Counted from the first letter of the stretch, positions 16,077 to 25,927 are shown. The stretch is 64,000 nt of DNA from Atopobium sp. BS2 (GCF_000565075.1 NZ_JDFG01000033.1:62001-126000), one strand, 5' to 3'. Notes: a model not told the origin generated them from the letters alone. Numbers and translations are program-made.

Positions 16077-18095
16077 TTGATTGCTCTTGCGGATAAGATT
16101 TCTAAGTCATTTGGCGGTAGAGTCCTTTATTCAAATGCAACACTTCAGCTCAATGCAGGAGAGCGTTGGGCTTTAGTTGGCCCTAATGGTGCTGGTAAGA
16201 CTACGCTTCTAAAGATCATCATGGGCCTAGAGTCTGCTGATGAGGGAACCGTTACCTTTGCAAAAGACGCTACCCTTGGATACCTTGAGCAAGAGACAGA
16301 ACTCATGGGGGACAGAACTGCTCTCAATGAGGTCATCGAGTCTGCTCATGAGATTAAACAGTGGGAGAGAAAGGTAAATGACCTTTCACTCAAAATTGCT
16401 GAAACTCCTGAGGGTGCCACGCTTAACAAGTACCTGGAAGATTATGCTCATGCCATGGAGCGCTTTGAGCGTCTTGGTGGCTATGAGCTTGAAAGTAGAG
16501 CTCGTCAGATTCTTGCAGGTCTTGGTTTCCCAGTAGAAGATTTTGACAAGCCAGCCAAAGAGTTCTCGGGTGGCTGGCAGATGCGTATCTCTTTGTCAAA
16601 GTTGCTTCTGCGTCGTCCTGACGTCCTTCTCTTGGACGAGCCTACCAACCACCTGGACTTGGAATCTGTTCAGTGGCTTGAGAGGTTCTTATCGTCATAT
16701 GACGGCACGGTTTTACTGGTAAGCCACGACCGTTCGTTTATGGATGCTTGCGTGACTCACGTTGCAGCACTTGAGAATCGCATGCTAGTTACGTATACCG
16801 GCAATTATTCTGGTTACCTTCATCAGCGAGAAGAAAATCTTGAGCAGCTCCGTGCTAAACGTGCAGCTCAAGAGCGTGATATTGCTCATATGGAAACCTT
16901 CATTGAGCGCTTTAGGTATAAGCCAACTAAGGCAAAGCAGGTTCAAGAACGCGTAGCAAAGGTCGAGAAGATCCGTGAAGAGCTGGTAGTTCTTCCAGAG
17001 CAGTCTCACCATATGCATTTTAGGTTTCCAGAGCCTCCCCGTACCGGAGATACGGTCATTTCTCTTGAGGGTGTGGCCAAATCTTACGAGGATAACTTTG
17101 TCTACGATAACGTCGACCTTAAGCTGTATCGCGGAGATCACGTAGCGCTTGTTGGTCCTAACGGCGCTGGAAAATCCACTCTTATGAAGCTCATTGCCGG
17201 CAAGCTGAAGCCAGATGCCGGAGAAATCACTCTGGGCCAAAACGTCACTGAAGCTTACTATGCACAGCACCAGCTTGAAGAGCTCAATCCTGCAAATACG
17301 GTACTTGCAGAGCTTGATACCGTTGCTGCGGGCTGGACTACTTCTGAAGAGCGTAGATTGCTTGGAGCCTTCCTTTTCCATGGCGATGACGTTGAGAAAC
17401 GCGTAAATGTGCTATCTGGCGGCGAGCGCGCCCGTCTCGCACTTGCTAAGATGCTGGTTTCTCCAGATCCACTGTTGCTTCTAGACGAGCCAACTAACCA
17501 CCTGGATATTGACTCTGTTGACGTTCTAGAGAAGGCACTTGTTGACTTCCCAGGAACTATCATCTTAATCAGTCACGATGAGCACCTGGTTAGAGCTGTA
17601 GCTAACAAAGTTGTGGACGTTCGTGACCACAAGGTTACGGTCTATGACGGTAACTACGATTACTTCCTCTTTAAGCTGGCAGAGCTTCAAACAGCAGCTC
17701 AGGGGGAGACGTCGAGCAAGACCGTGTCCTCGTATGGAACTTCGGGTGCAAGAGCGGTTAAGAGTGCTGCTCCAGAGGCAGGTCAAGCTGCAGGATCTTC
17801 TCGCAATGTGAAGACTAAGGAGCAGAGAAGAGCTGAGGCGGAGGAGCGCAATCGTAGAAGTCGCGCGCTCAGAGAGACCAAGAAGCGCCTGGATGAGGTC
17901 GAGGCAGCGCTGACTCCTGCGCACAAACGCTACGATGAGCTCATGACGCTTATGGCTGATGAGGCTCTTTATAACGATCCTCAAAAGTTTGATGAGTGCA
18001 TGGCTGAATACCAGGCACTTTCCAAGAAGATTCCTGCTCTTGAGGCTGAGTGGTTGGAGCTTTCAGAAAAAATGGAAGCTGACATTGATGAGTAG
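16077..18095 (+). CDS. ABC-F family ATPase
   Basis: A 672-residue soluble protein with two ABC domains and no membrane segments, as in ABC-F translation factors. Domain 1 has GPNGAGKTT, signature FSGGWQMR and LLLDEPTNHLD; domain 2 has GPNGAGKST, signature LSGGERAR and LLLDEPTNHLD. The linker (about 240-300) is charged and helical. The C-terminus (about 560-672) is a coiled coil (QRRAEAEERNRRSRALRETK), like the DNA- or RNA-binding tail of Uup/YfmR types. TTG 16077 has GAGGAG five bases upstream. Probably a ribosome-associated factor; a role in antibiotic resistance cannot be shown from sequence. Confidence 0.9.
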   Translation: MIALADKISKSFGGRVLYSNATLQLNAGERWALVGPNGAGKTTLLKIIMGLESADEGTVTFAKDATLGYLEQETELMGDRTALNEVIESAHEIKQWERKVNDLSLKIAETPEGATLNKYLEDYAHAMERFERLGGYELESRARQILAGLGFPVEDFDKPAKEFSGGWQMRISLSKLLLRRPDVLLLDEPTNHLDLESVQWLERFLSSYDGTVLLVSHDRSFMDACVTHVAALENRMLVTYTGNYSGYLHQREENLEQLRAKRAAQERDIAHMETFIERFRYKPTKAKQVQERVAKVEKIREELVVLPEQSHHMHFRFPEPPRTGDTVISLEGVAKSYEDNFVYDNVDLKLYRGDHVALVGPNGAGKSTLMKLIAGKLKPDAGEITLGQNVTEAYYAQHQLEELNPANTVLAELDTVAAGWTTSEERRLLGAFLFHGDDVEKRVNVLSGGERARLALAKMLVSPDPLLLLDEPTNHLDIDSVDVLEKALVDFPGTIILISHDEHLVRAVANKVVDVRDHKVTVYDGNYDYFLFKLAELQTAAQGETSSKTVSSYGTSGARAVKSAAPEAGQAAGSSRNVKTKEQRRAEAEERNRRSRALRETKKRLDEVEAALTPAHKRYDELMTLMADEALYNDPQKFDECMAEYQALSKKIPALEAEWLELSEKMEADIDE

Positions 18096-18235
18096 GTAGT
18101 TTTGCCAATCTTGGGTAAAATTGTCTTGTATCTACAGTCTTGTGCTTACTGTTTGTACCTAACGCCTTGTACTTGAGGCTTACGTCTGTACGTGTCCGTC
18201 TGTGTGTTTTTGCAGATGTTGAGATAAGGATTGTT

Positions 18236-18916
18236 GTGCCAACTGCTTTAACATCAGTTCCATCGCTTTTGACAACGCTCGCTGAATTTGCACTGGTAAT
18301 CTTTGCCATTGTGGTTCACGAGGTTGCGCATGGCTTTGTGGCATACAAGTGCGGAGATCCTACCGCTAAAATGTCTGGCCGTTTGACGCTCAATCCACTG
18401 GCACACATTGACTTGTTCGGTACGGTTCTTTTGCCGTTTATGTTGGTATTGATGGGCGGTCCTAGCTTTGGTTACGCAAAGCCCGTTCCCTATAACCCCA
18501 ACTACCTCAAAAATCGTCGTCGTGACGAGATTCTGGTAGCGCTTGCAGGACCTACTTCCAATATTTTACAGGCATTTCTCGGCGCACTGTTGCTGCGTTT
18601 GCTTAACGCGGTAAGCATTGCTTTTGGCACGGCTTTAAATCCGCTGATAATGTACTACGTTTCTTCGCTGGTAATCTTCTACATTCAGATTAACGTAAGC
18701 CTGGCAGTCTTTAACATGCTGCCAATTCCGCCTTTGGACGGATCTAAGCTGCTACTCTATTTTCTTGGCGAGAAAAACCGTCAAAAGTTCTACGCCATTG
18801 AGCCTTACTGTATGATTGCTGTAGTGGGACTCATGTTCTTTGCGCCTGGCTTTTTCTCGTCCATTATTGGGGGCATTTCTAACGTCATTTTGAGCCTGCT
18901 TGCGAGAATCATCTAA
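18236..18916 (+). CDS. Site-2 protease family protein (M50, short form)
   Basis: A 226-residue membrane metalloprotease of the short M50B type without a PDZ domain. The zinc site HEVAH is in the first membrane segment, followed by GRLTLNPLAHIDLFGT, a feature of this subgroup. The second motif NMLPIPPLDGSK carries the aspartate ligand. GTG 18236 has AAGGA five bases before it; the frame is open to 18140, but those residues look non-coding. The stop overlaps scpA by one base. M50-scpA-scpB-rluB order is frequent in Gram-positive bacteria. Substrate unknown. Confidence 0.9.
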   Translation: MPTALTSVPSLLTTLAEFALVIFAIVVHEVAHGFVAYKCGDPTAKMSGRLTLNPLAHIDLFGTVLLPFMLVLMGGPSFGYAKPVPYNPNYLKNRRRDEILVALAGPTSNILQAFLGALLLRLLNAVSIAFGTALNPLIMYYVSSLVIFYIQINVSLAVFNMLPIPPLDGSKLLLYFLGEKNRQKFYAIEPYCMIAVVGLMFFAPGFFSSIIGGISNVILSLLARII

Positions 18917-19845
18917 TGTCGTACAAAGTAAACACCGCAACATATTCTGGCCCATTTGACCTGCTGCTTCAGCTAGTAAGTAGGCAAAAAGTTGCCATCG
19001 GCTCCATTTCTATCTCTGAGGTTGCTGATCAGTACCTGGCAGAAGTTGACGCCATGGAAGAGCTTGACCTAGACGTTGCCAGTGACTTTGTCCTTGTTGC
19101 GTCAACGCTTTTGGACATGAAAGCTCATGCCTTGGTGCCTCAAGATGTTTCGCTCAAAAATTCATACGATGAAGATGAGTATGATGACGAGCTTGACGGG
19201 CTTTCTCCTGATGAGGCTCGAGAAGTTCTTATTGCTCGCCTTATTGCCTATAAGCAGTTCAGAAATGCGGGTGCTGCGCTAGGTAGTCGTATGGAGGCAG
19301 AGTCGTACATGTTCCCACGCTCAGTGGGCCCAGATCCTGATTTTTTGAATCTCATGCCAGACTATCTTGAGGGCATTACCCTCAGAAGCCTTGCCGTCAT
19401 CTGTGCGGACATTGACTCAAAACGTGAGACATTCTTGCTTGAAGCAGAACATGTGGCGCCAAAAAGGCTCCCAGTAGCTCTGACGGTAGCTTCTGTGGAC
19501 CGACTGACGCGCTCTAAGGGCAAAGTGACGTTCTCTGAGCTCTTAGACGGTCAAGATACGCCAGAAATTGTGGTTGCAAACTTTTTGGCAGTGCTTGAGC
19601 TTTTTAAGCGCGGTCTTGTTCGTGTTCAGCAGGATGTCATCTTTGGCGAGATTGAGATTGAGCACATAGAGGGCGCAGATTCATACCAGCTTGATGAGTC
19701 GGTTCTTTTGGAACTAGAAGAACTGTCTGGTGATGAGCCAGACCTTGAAGGATTTAACTTGTCTCAAAATGCGCTCCAAGACGTCCAGCAGACGCTCTTA
19801 TCGTTAACTCAAACGCCCGATGAAGTACAGAAAGAGGCGGAATAA
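18916..19845 (+). CDS. scpA: Segregation and condensation protein A
   Basis: Kleisin subunit of the SMC-ScpAB condensin that organises and segregates chromosomes. The N-terminal motif YSGPFDLLLQLVSRQKV and the LDLDVASDFVLVASTLLDMKA region that contacts SMC are visible, with a C-terminal winged helix. It has 309 residues, longer than the usual about 250 because of an acidic insertion (YDEDEYDDELDG, about 75-88) and an acidic tail. It overlaps the protease gene by one base; scpB follows after 3 bases. Confidence 0.93.
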   Translation: MSYKVNTATYSGPFDLLLQLVSRQKVAIGSISISEVADQYLAEVDAMEELDLDVASDFVLVASTLLDMKAHALVPQDVSLKNSYDEDEYDDELDGLSPDEAREVLIARLIAYKQFRNAGAALGSRMEAESYMFPRSVGPDPDFLNLMPDYLEGITLRSLAVICADIDSKRETFLLEAEHVAPKRLPVALTVASVDRLTRSKGKVTFSELLDGQDTPEIVVANFLAVLELFKRGLVRVQQDVIFGEIEIEHIEGADSYQLDESVLLELEELSGDEPDLEGFNLSQNALQDVQQTLLSLTQTPDEVQKEAE

Positions 19846-19848
19846 CTT

Positions 19849-20523
19849 ATGGCAGAAGAGCTTACCTATTTAGATTCCGAGTCACTCAAAGGTGCACTAG
19901 AATCACTGCTTTTGGTTGCAACAGATGCAATCACTACGGCCGACTTTTCTAAGGTCACCAATGCAGCTCCTGCCGAAGTTGCCCAAGCGCTCAAAGAGCT
20001 TGCAGAGGAGTACACGCGTTGCAACAGGGGTTTTCAGCTCAGAGAGGTAGCTGGCGGTTGGCGTCTCTTTACGCACCCAGCTCACCATCAGCTGGTCAGC
20101 GATTTTGTGCTCTCCTGGGATACGCGCCGCCTTTCTCAGGCAGCTCTTGAGACGCTGGCGGTTATTGCTTATCACCAGCCCGTTACTCGTGAGGGCGTCC
20201 GTGCTATTCGTGGTGTTAACTCTGATGGTGTTATCTCTTCACTTCGCGAGAAAAACCTTGTGCGTGAAGTGGGCAAAGAGGCAGATAGGGGACAAGCTAT
20301 TCTCTATGGCACAACAGCCCTTTTCTTAGAGCGCTTTGGCCTCAAATCTTTGCGAGAGTTACCACCATTGGAAGACTTTGCTCCCGATGAAGAGTCCAAG
20401 CAGTTTATTCGCGAGAGACTCTCTGGCAGAAGCTTCACTTCAACGCTTGAAGAAGCTGCAGAAGATATTGACGATGAGCGTTCCCTTTTGGGAGACAGCT
20501 ACGATACGCAAGAGGATGCATAG
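19849..20523 (+). CDS. scpB: Segregation and condensation protein B
   Basis: Partner of ScpA in condensin, with two winged helices. Typical segments are LESLLLVATDAITTADFSK, GFQLREVAGGWRLFTH, LSQAALETLAVIAYHQPVTR and IRGVNSDGVISSL. It has 224 residues, with an acidic tail after the second domain. Spacing of 3 bases on each side (scpA upstream, rluB downstream) indicates one operon. Confidence 0.94.
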   Translation: MAEELTYLDSESLKGALESLLLVATDAITTADFSKVTNAAPAEVAQALKELAEEYTRCNRGFQLREVAGGWRLFTHPAHHQLVSDFVLSWDTRRLSQAALETLAVIAYHQPVTREGVRAIRGVNSDGVISSLREKNLVREVGKEADRGQAILYGTTALFLERFGLKSLRELPPLEDFAPDEESKQFIRERLSGRSFTSTLEEAAEDIDDERSLLGDSYDTQEDA

Positions 20524-20526
20524 GCT

Positions 20527-21366
20527 GTGGCAGAAGAGCGTATTGTTCCCATGCGCCTGCAGCGCTTTTTGGCGCGCGCAGGAGTGGCTAGCCGTCGCGG
20601 CTCTGAGCGCCTGATGACCTCTGGTCGCGTCACGGTAAACGGCCAGGTAGTCACCGAGCTTGGCAGCAAGGTTGATCCGCTGGTTGATGTTGTAGCAGTT
20701 GACGGCATTGTCTGCTCAATTGCCGAGAAACCCGTCTACTTGATGCTCAACAAACCTGCAGGGTATCTGACTACTATGAAAGACCCTCAGGGTAGACCAA
20801 CCATTGTGGACATGGTTCCCACTGACTCATACCCGGGACTTTTCCCTGTTGGACGCCTTGATATGGATACCACGGGTCTTTTGTTCTTTACTACCGATGG
20901 TCAGATGGCACAAGAGCTTTTGCATCCCTCAAAACATGTATGGAAGCACTATGTTGCTCATGTCGTAGGTACACCTACAGAAGAGCAGTTAAATCGCCTG
21001 CGCGAAGGTGTTGAGCTTGAAGACGGCCCTGCAGCTCCTGCTGAGGTTGAGATTGTTTCCAACGATGCCAAGCTGAAGGCACTTCTCGCCCCACAGGGTT
21101 TAGGAAAAACCGGTGGAGGAGAGCCAAACTCCCTGGTCAGCGTAACTATTAGAGAAGGCAGAAAGCACCAGGTCAAAAAGATGCTTCTGGCTATTCACCA
21201 TAGAGTTCTTGCACTTCACAGAGACACGTTTGGGCCGCTCCACCTTGCAGACGTTAAAGAAGGTGAGTGGAGACTTCTTACAGAAGAGGAAGTTGCCGCT
21301 CTGGAGCGCACTATTGGTAGAGAGCCTGGTGCTTCTCCCATCATGCCTTTACATGCCAGCAAGTAA
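20527..21366 (+). CDS. rluB: RluB-type 23S rRNA pseudouridine synthase
   Basis: Member of the RsuA/RluB/E/F family. It has an N-terminal S4 RNA-binding domain (MRLQRFLARAGVASRRGSE) and the catalytic motif GRLDMDTTGLL with nucleophile D112. LNKPAGYLTT and the C-terminal REGRKHQVKKML are also present. 279 residues. GTG start 4 bases after the scpB stop; ATG 20551 is an alternative, since the S4 domain starts there. The neighbourhood with scpB points to RluB, which modifies U2605 of 23S rRNA (E. coli numbering), over RsuA. Confidence 0.9.
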   Translation: MAEERIVPMRLQRFLARAGVASRRGSERLMTSGRVTVNGQVVTELGSKVDPLVDVVAVDGIVCSIAEKPVYLMLNKPAGYLTTMKDPQGRPTIVDMVPTDSYPGLFPVGRLDMDTTGLLFFTTDGQMAQELLHPSKHVWKHYVAHVVGTPTEEQLNRLREGVELEDGPAAPAEVEIVSNDAKLKALLAPQGLGKTGGGEPNSLVSVTIREGRKHQVKKMLLAIHHRVLALHRDTFGPLHLADVKEGEWRLLTEEEVAALERTIGREPGASPIMPLHASK

Positions 21367-21430
21367 TTACTAGTCGTACGATTTCTAAGCGCACGTCAAA
21401 CAGCTCAAACACGCCCAGAGAGGAGACATA

Positions 21431-22141
21431 ATGCAGCCATTTGAAGTTCCAGCTCAGGTTCATCGTATTTTGTTTATGCGCCATCCAGAAAGCGTGGCTA
21501 ATACACAGCGCTTTTTCAGTGGTAGAAGAGACGTTGAGCTTACCGAGCATGGCATTGAACAGCGAGAGCACGCTGTTCGTGCACTTGTTGCATTTCATCC
21601 AGATAGAATTTGGACCTCTCCTTTATCTCGCTGCAAAGACATGGCCCAGATGACCGCCACCGAGCTTGGTATTCCTTGTGAGGTAAAAGATGACCTTGCA
21701 GAGATGGATTTTGGCATTTTGGAGAGCAAGCGTTTTGCTGATGCAGAAGAGATTTTAAAGCCCTATGGCCTTACGTTTCCTTGGGCCTCAGACAAAAACG
21801 GCCACTCCATACCTGCTCCAGAAGCAGAGTCATACGAGCAGGTAAGAAGCAGGTGTCGCACTATTCTTAACGAACTTTCCAGTCTTTCTGGACGCACTGT
21901 TTGTATTTCTCACGGCGGCTATTTGCGCTCTATGATGGCAGAGATTTTTGGCATCCCAGGTAGTTCAAGCTGGAATGTACATCTTGCAAATGTCTCTTCA
22001 ATCTTCTTTACTAGTACAGGCAGTTCTGATTTCAAGCTTGGTGGATTTAACCTTGATCCAGAAGAGGTTATTCGCCGTTCCACTGAGCCAAGTTTTTACG
22101 ATTTTCGTGACATTTGGGGTGTCACCAAGGGGGATAAGTAA
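21431..22141 (+). CDS. Histidine phosphatase family protein
   Basis: A 236-residue phosphatase of the phosphoglycerate-mutase fold. The phosphohistidine motif is MRHPESVANTQ (R17-H18), with an atypical P where many members have G. TSPLSRCKDMAQMTA and the second histidine in CISHGGYLRSMM are present, so the catalytic set looks complete. The substrate cannot be told; relatives act on phosphosugars, nucleotides or cofactor precursors. GAGAGGAG precedes the ATG. The stop overlaps the cmk-plsC start by one base. Confidence 0.85.
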   Translation: MQPFEVPAQVHRILFMRHPESVANTQRFFSGRRDVELTEHGIEQREHAVRALVAFHPDRIWTSPLSRCKDMAQMTATELGIPCEVKDDLAEMDFGILESKRFADAEEILKPYGLTFPWASDKNGHSIPAPEAESYEQVRSRCRTILNELSSLSGRTVCISHGGYLRSMMAEIFGIPGSSSWNVHLANVSSIFFTSTGSSDFKLGGFNLDPEEVIRRSTEPSFYDFRDIWGVTKGDK

Positions 22142-23685
22142 TGATTGTTGCTATTGACGGCCCAGCAGGCTCCGGAAAGTCTACGGTAGCTCGCGCCCTT
22201 TCTGATCGCCTGGATTTGATTTTTCTTGATACAGGTGCAATGTATCGCTCCGTAACTGTAGAATGCCTGCGTCAAGGCATCGATATGACTGATACCGAGA
22301 AAATCATTCAGATAGCACGCAGCATTAGCATCTCGTTTGGTAACTCCGCAAACGGTCAGACCGTCTATGCAAACGGCTCAAACGTTACGACAGAGATTCG
22401 TACCCCAGAGGTAGATAGAAACGTTAGCGCTGTTGCAGCCATCCCTGAGGTTCGCGAGGCTATGGTCACGCTTCAGCGTCGCGCTGGCGAGAATGGCGAT
22501 GTAGTCGCAGAAGGTCGTGACATTGGCACCGTGGTATTCCCTGAGGCAGATGTAAAGGTTTTTTTGACCGCAGATTCTGCTGCTCGTGCTCACCGCCGTG
22601 CCGTTCAGCGCCAGGGTGGAGATGCAGCCACCGGAAACGATGCCCATGTAGACGCCAAGAGTGAGGAGAAGATCCTCGAAGACATCAAGGCTCGCGATAA
22701 GGCTGATTCTGAGCGTAAGGCAGCGCCACTTCGTGCTGCAGAAGATGCTCACCACATTGACTCTTCTGCGCTTTCTGTTGAAGAGGTTATTGCAGCTATT
22801 ATTGCCCTGCATCCTGGACTCGGCAAAAGAGATGCCCGCAACCACAGGGCTTCTCACCAGGGAAATGGATCAGAGAGCAGCTCTTCTGATGACGGGAAGT
22901 CTCACACGGAAGAGCCTAAGCGCTCCGAGAAAAAGTCTTCTATAGCAGCGGCATCTAATCGTTTGCGTCCTTTTGGCGGAAACTCATTTGACGATTATTA
23001 CGATACCGCGCTTGCTGATTTTCCAGCTCCAGCAAAGTTCTTTAAATGGCTGGCAGTCAGTGTGCTTGGACTGATTACAAAAATCTGGTTTAGATGGCGT
23101 TGGGACAATGATCAGCTCTTTGTTGGTGATAAGACCCCTCGCGTTCTTATCATGAATCATCCAACATTTTTGGACCCCATTGTTACTGTTGTTCACCTGC
23201 TTGTTCATGGCATTCCCGTGAGAACCATTTACAAGAGTGAGTTCAACAAATTCAAACCACTTCAGTGGGCGCTTTCTAGACTTGGTGGTATCCCAGTAGA
23301 TCGTGGAACTGCTGACATGAAGGCAATTCGACGTGCCACTACGGCTCTTTCTAGAGGAGAAATGCTTCTCATTTATCCTGAGGGTACCAGAGTCAGAAGC
23401 AACACTGAACGTGGAGAAACCCATGGCGGCTTTGCGCTTATTGCACAGCTTGCCAAAGTAGATGTTCAGCCTTTAGCAATTATTGGTGCCCTTGATATTA
23501 AGAAAAAAGGTTCTCCTCTGGTTAAGCCTGTAAAGGTGTATCTTCGCGCTGGTCAGAAGGTTTCTTTTAGTGATCTGACTTCTACAAAGCGTAAAGATCA
23601 GGCAAAAGAGATGGAAGAAGTGGCCATGGAGCGGGTATACGAACTAAGAGATGCAATGCTCAAAGAGCATCCCGGAAGGAATTAG
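22141..23685 (+). CDS. cmk: Fused cytidylate kinase and 1-acylglycerol-3-phosphate acyltransferase
   Basis: A 514-residue two-domain protein. Residues 1-225 are cytidylate kinase (CMP/dCMP to CDP): P-loop GPAGSGKST (7-15), DTGAMYR, AEGRDIGTVVFP and RDKADSERKAAPL. Residues about 226-285 form a charged, serine-rich linker. Residues about 290-514 are a PlsC-type acyltransferase: a hydrophobic anchor (about 300-317), motif NHPTFLD with H340 and D345, the GGIPVDRG region and YPEGTR. Lysophosphatidate acylation would follow PlsY, encoded 3.6 kb downstream. The frame is continuous and both domains look intact. It overlaps the phosphatase gene by one base. Confidence 0.93.
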   Translation: MIVAIDGPAGSGKSTVARALSDRLDLIFLDTGAMYRSVTVECLRQGIDMTDTEKIIQIARSISISFGNSANGQTVYANGSNVTTEIRTPEVDRNVSAVAAIPEVREAMVTLQRRAGENGDVVAEGRDIGTVVFPEADVKVFLTADSAARAHRRAVQRQGGDAATGNDAHVDAKSEEKILEDIKARDKADSERKAAPLRAAEDAHHIDSSALSVEEVIAAIIALHPGLGKRDARNHRASHQGNGSESSSSDDGKSHTEEPKRSEKKSSIAAASNRLRPFGGNSFDDYYDTALADFPAPAKFFKWLAVSVLGLITKIWFRWRWDNDQLFVGDKTPRVLIMNHPTFLDPIVTVVHLLVHGIPVRTIYKSEFNKFKPLQWALSRLGGIPVDRGTADMKAIRRATTALSRGEMLLIYPEGTRVRSNTERGETHGGFALIAQLAKVDVQPLAIIGALDIKKKGSPLVKPVKVYLRAGQKVSFSDLTSTKRKDQAKEMEEVAMERVYELRDAMLKEHPGRN

Positions 23686-23688
23686 TTC

Positions 23689-24543
23689 GTGCCTACTATC
23701 AAAATTGCCGATGAAGCAGGTGCTTGTTACGGCGTAGAAAGAGCTCTTCAGATGGTCCAGCAGGCCGTCAAAGATGCTCATGCGCCCGTGCGCACGCTTG
23801 GTCCGCTTATTCATAATCCTCGTGTTGTCACGTCCCTTAAAGACCAGGGCGTAGAGGTAGTTGATTCTGCCTCTGCGGCTAAAGGAAGTGCGCTTTTATT
23901 GCGTACTCATGGTGTAACTCCTCAAGAAGAGCAGATTGCCAAGGACGGCTGTGTTGACGTACTTGACGCAACCTGTCCGTTTGTAAAGAAGGCCCACGGA
24001 GCAGCAGAACTTCTCGCTAAGCAAGGCTATGCCGTGTACGTGGTAGGAGAGTCTGGACACCCTGAAGTTGAGGCAACGCTTGCTCACGTACCAGGCTCTT
24101 TGGCTATTGACTCTGTAGAAGAAGTTGCCGCTCAGGCAGACGCCATGAGAGCTGCAAAGAAGGTTGGCCTGGTAGTTCAGACCACCATGAGCGCCGCTAA
24201 GCTCTCTGAAGTAGTTAACGCGGTACTTCCGCTTGTTGACGAGCTTCGCGTCATGAATACTATCTGCGAGGCTACTGCGGGCCATCAGGACTCGTGCATG
24301 AGGCTTGCAAAAGAGTCTGACGTCATGATTATCATTGGCGGCAGGATCTCTGCAAATACCACTCGTTTAGCAGAGATTTCCAAGCTGTATTGCCCCGCAA
24401 CCTATCACATTGAAGGCGCAGATGAGCTAGAGGCTTCTTGGTTTGAGGGAGCAGAGCATATTGGCATTACCGCCGGTGCTTCGACGCCAGAGGCTCATAT
24501 CAACGCAGTTAAATCAGCTATTGAACAAATCGTAGGCGCCTAA
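23689..24543 (+). CDS. ispH: 4-hydroxy-3-methylbut-2-enyl diphosphate reductase
   Basis: Last MEP-pathway enzyme, turning HMBPP into IPP and DMAPP with an Fe-S cluster. The three cluster cysteines are C13 (GACYGVERA), C96 (ATCPFVKK) and C193 (NTICEATAGHQD). GESGHPEVEA and the C-terminal GITAGASTPE are standard. 284 residues, normal length. GTG start 3 bases after the cmk-plsC stop with GGAAGGA upstream. Confidence 0.95.
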   Translation: MPTIKIADEAGACYGVERALQMVQQAVKDAHAPVRTLGPLIHNPRVVTSLKDQGVEVVDSASAAKGSALLLRTHGVTPQEEQIAKDGCVDVLDATCPFVKKAHGAAELLAKQGYAVYVVGESGHPEVEATLAHVPGSLAIDSVEEVAAQADAMRAAKKVGLVVQTTMSAAKLSEVVNAVLPLVDELRVMNTICEATAGHQDSCMRLAKESDVMIIIGGRISANTTRLAEISKLYCPATYHIEGADELEASWFEGAEHIGITAGASTPEAHINAVKSAIEQIVGA

Positions 24544-24544
24544 C

Positions 24545-25927
24545 ATGGAACAGCGCGCAGACTACGGAAATACAAAATCTGGCGGACTTGGCGCACTGAT
24601 TGAGTCCGTTGAAGAGGGTAGTCCTGCGTGGAAGGCTGGCCTTGAGCCGGGCATGATTATCGAGAAGGTCAATGGTGTAGTGCCAAAAGATCTGATTGAT
24701 TGGCGTTGGGAGGCCGATGGCTCCCTCTGTGAGCTTGAAGTTTCTATTCCCGGTGATGACGCGCTCTATGAGTGTGTGCTTGAACGTGAATCCGGAGAAG
24801 ACTGGGGCGTTGACTTTGTTGATGTGCTCTTTGATGGCATCAAGACCTGCGTAAACGCGTGCCAGTTCTGCTTTATGGCTATGCTGCCAGAAGATATGCG
24901 CCCCTCGCTTTCCATTAGAGACGACGATTACCGCCTGAGCTTTTTGCAGGGTAATTTTGTTACGCTCACTAACCTCACTGATGAGGACGTTGAACGCATT
25001 ATTTCTCATAAACTTGAGCCTATGAACGTCTCTCTGCATGCAATCTCACCTGATGTTCGCCGGAATCTTATTGGTGCTCGTGCAGCTAGGGGCATTGAAG
25101 TTCTTCAGAAACTCATGGATGCTGGCATTGAGATCCACGGTCAGATTGTTTTGTGTCCTAACATCAATGACGGTGAAGAGCTTGATAAAACGCTTGATTG
25201 GGTAGAGGCTCATCAGCAGATTACCTCGTTGGCCATTGTTCCCCTTGGCTATACCAAAGACTCCAAACGCTTTACTCATTCGTATTCTGATGACGTAGAG
25301 CTATCCCGCTCTGTAGTCAAAATTGTTGAACCATACCAGGAGCGTGCACGAGCTTCTTTGGGCATTACGCGCTTCCAGCTCTCTGACGAGTTCTACGTAG
25401 ACGCCCAGCTACCTATTCCACCTGCGTATACCTATGACGGTTATCCGCAATTTTATGACGGCATTGGTATGCTCAGAAGCTTCCTCGATGAGGCTGAAGA
25501 GGTCTGTAGCACTATGCGTACCGCTCTTGATGAGGCAGATACCTATCTTTCTGCTCGTTCTCGCAAGATTTTGCTGATTGTAGGAGAAGCTGCTCAGCAA
25601 ACCATCCAGACCTTCTGCGACAGCTGGTCGGCTGATGGCAACGTTTCTACTTTTGCCGTGCGAAACGATTTCTTTGGTGGAGACGTTAATGTCACAGGAC
25701 TTATCTGCGCCGTTGATCTTCTCGCCCAGGTACCTGAAGACCTCACAGATGTTCTTGTAGTGCTCCCTGAGGTCATGTTTAACTTTGATAAGGTCACCCT
25801 TGATGGCATGTCACTAGCCGATTTAACTGCGCAGCTAGAGGAACGCGGAGCAAAAGTCATCATGTCAATTCCTGGTCCCACAAACATTGCCAAGTCGTGC
25901 ATTAAAGCGCTCAAAGAGTGGGATTAG
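24545..25927 (+). CDS. DUF512 family radical-SAM-like protein with PDZ domain
   Basis: A 460-residue protein of the DUF512 family. The N-terminal region (about 12-75) looks like a PDZ domain (LIESVEEGSPAWKAGLEPGM). A CVNACQFCFM segment (about residue 100) supplies a CxxxCxxC cluster motif of radical SAM type. GQIVLCPNINDG and the C-terminal DUF512 part follow. Its function is not established; it commonly sits next to der, as here. The ATG directly follows the ispH stop. DUF512 genes are widespread in Gram-positive anaerobes. Confidence 0.85.
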   Translation: MEQRADYGNTKSGGLGALIESVEEGSPAWKAGLEPGMIIEKVNGVVPKDLIDWRWEADGSLCELEVSIPGDDALYECVLERESGEDWGVDFVDVLFDGIKTCVNACQFCFMAMLPEDMRPSLSIRDDDYRLSFLQGNFVTLTNLTDEDVERIISHKLEPMNVSLHAISPDVRRNLIGARAARGIEVLQKLMDAGIEIHGQIVLCPNINDGEELDKTLDWVEAHQQITSLAIVPLGYTKDSKRFTHSYSDDVELSRSVVKIVEPYQERARASLGITRFQLSDEFYVDAQLPIPPAYTYDGYPQFYDGIGMLRSFLDEAEEVCSTMRTALDEADTYLSARSRKILLIVGEAAQQTIQTFCDSWSADGNVSTFAVRNDFFGGDVNVTGLICAVDLLAQVPEDLTDVLVVLPEVMFNFDKVTLDGMSLADLTAQLEERGAKVIMSIPGPTNIAKSCIKALKEWD

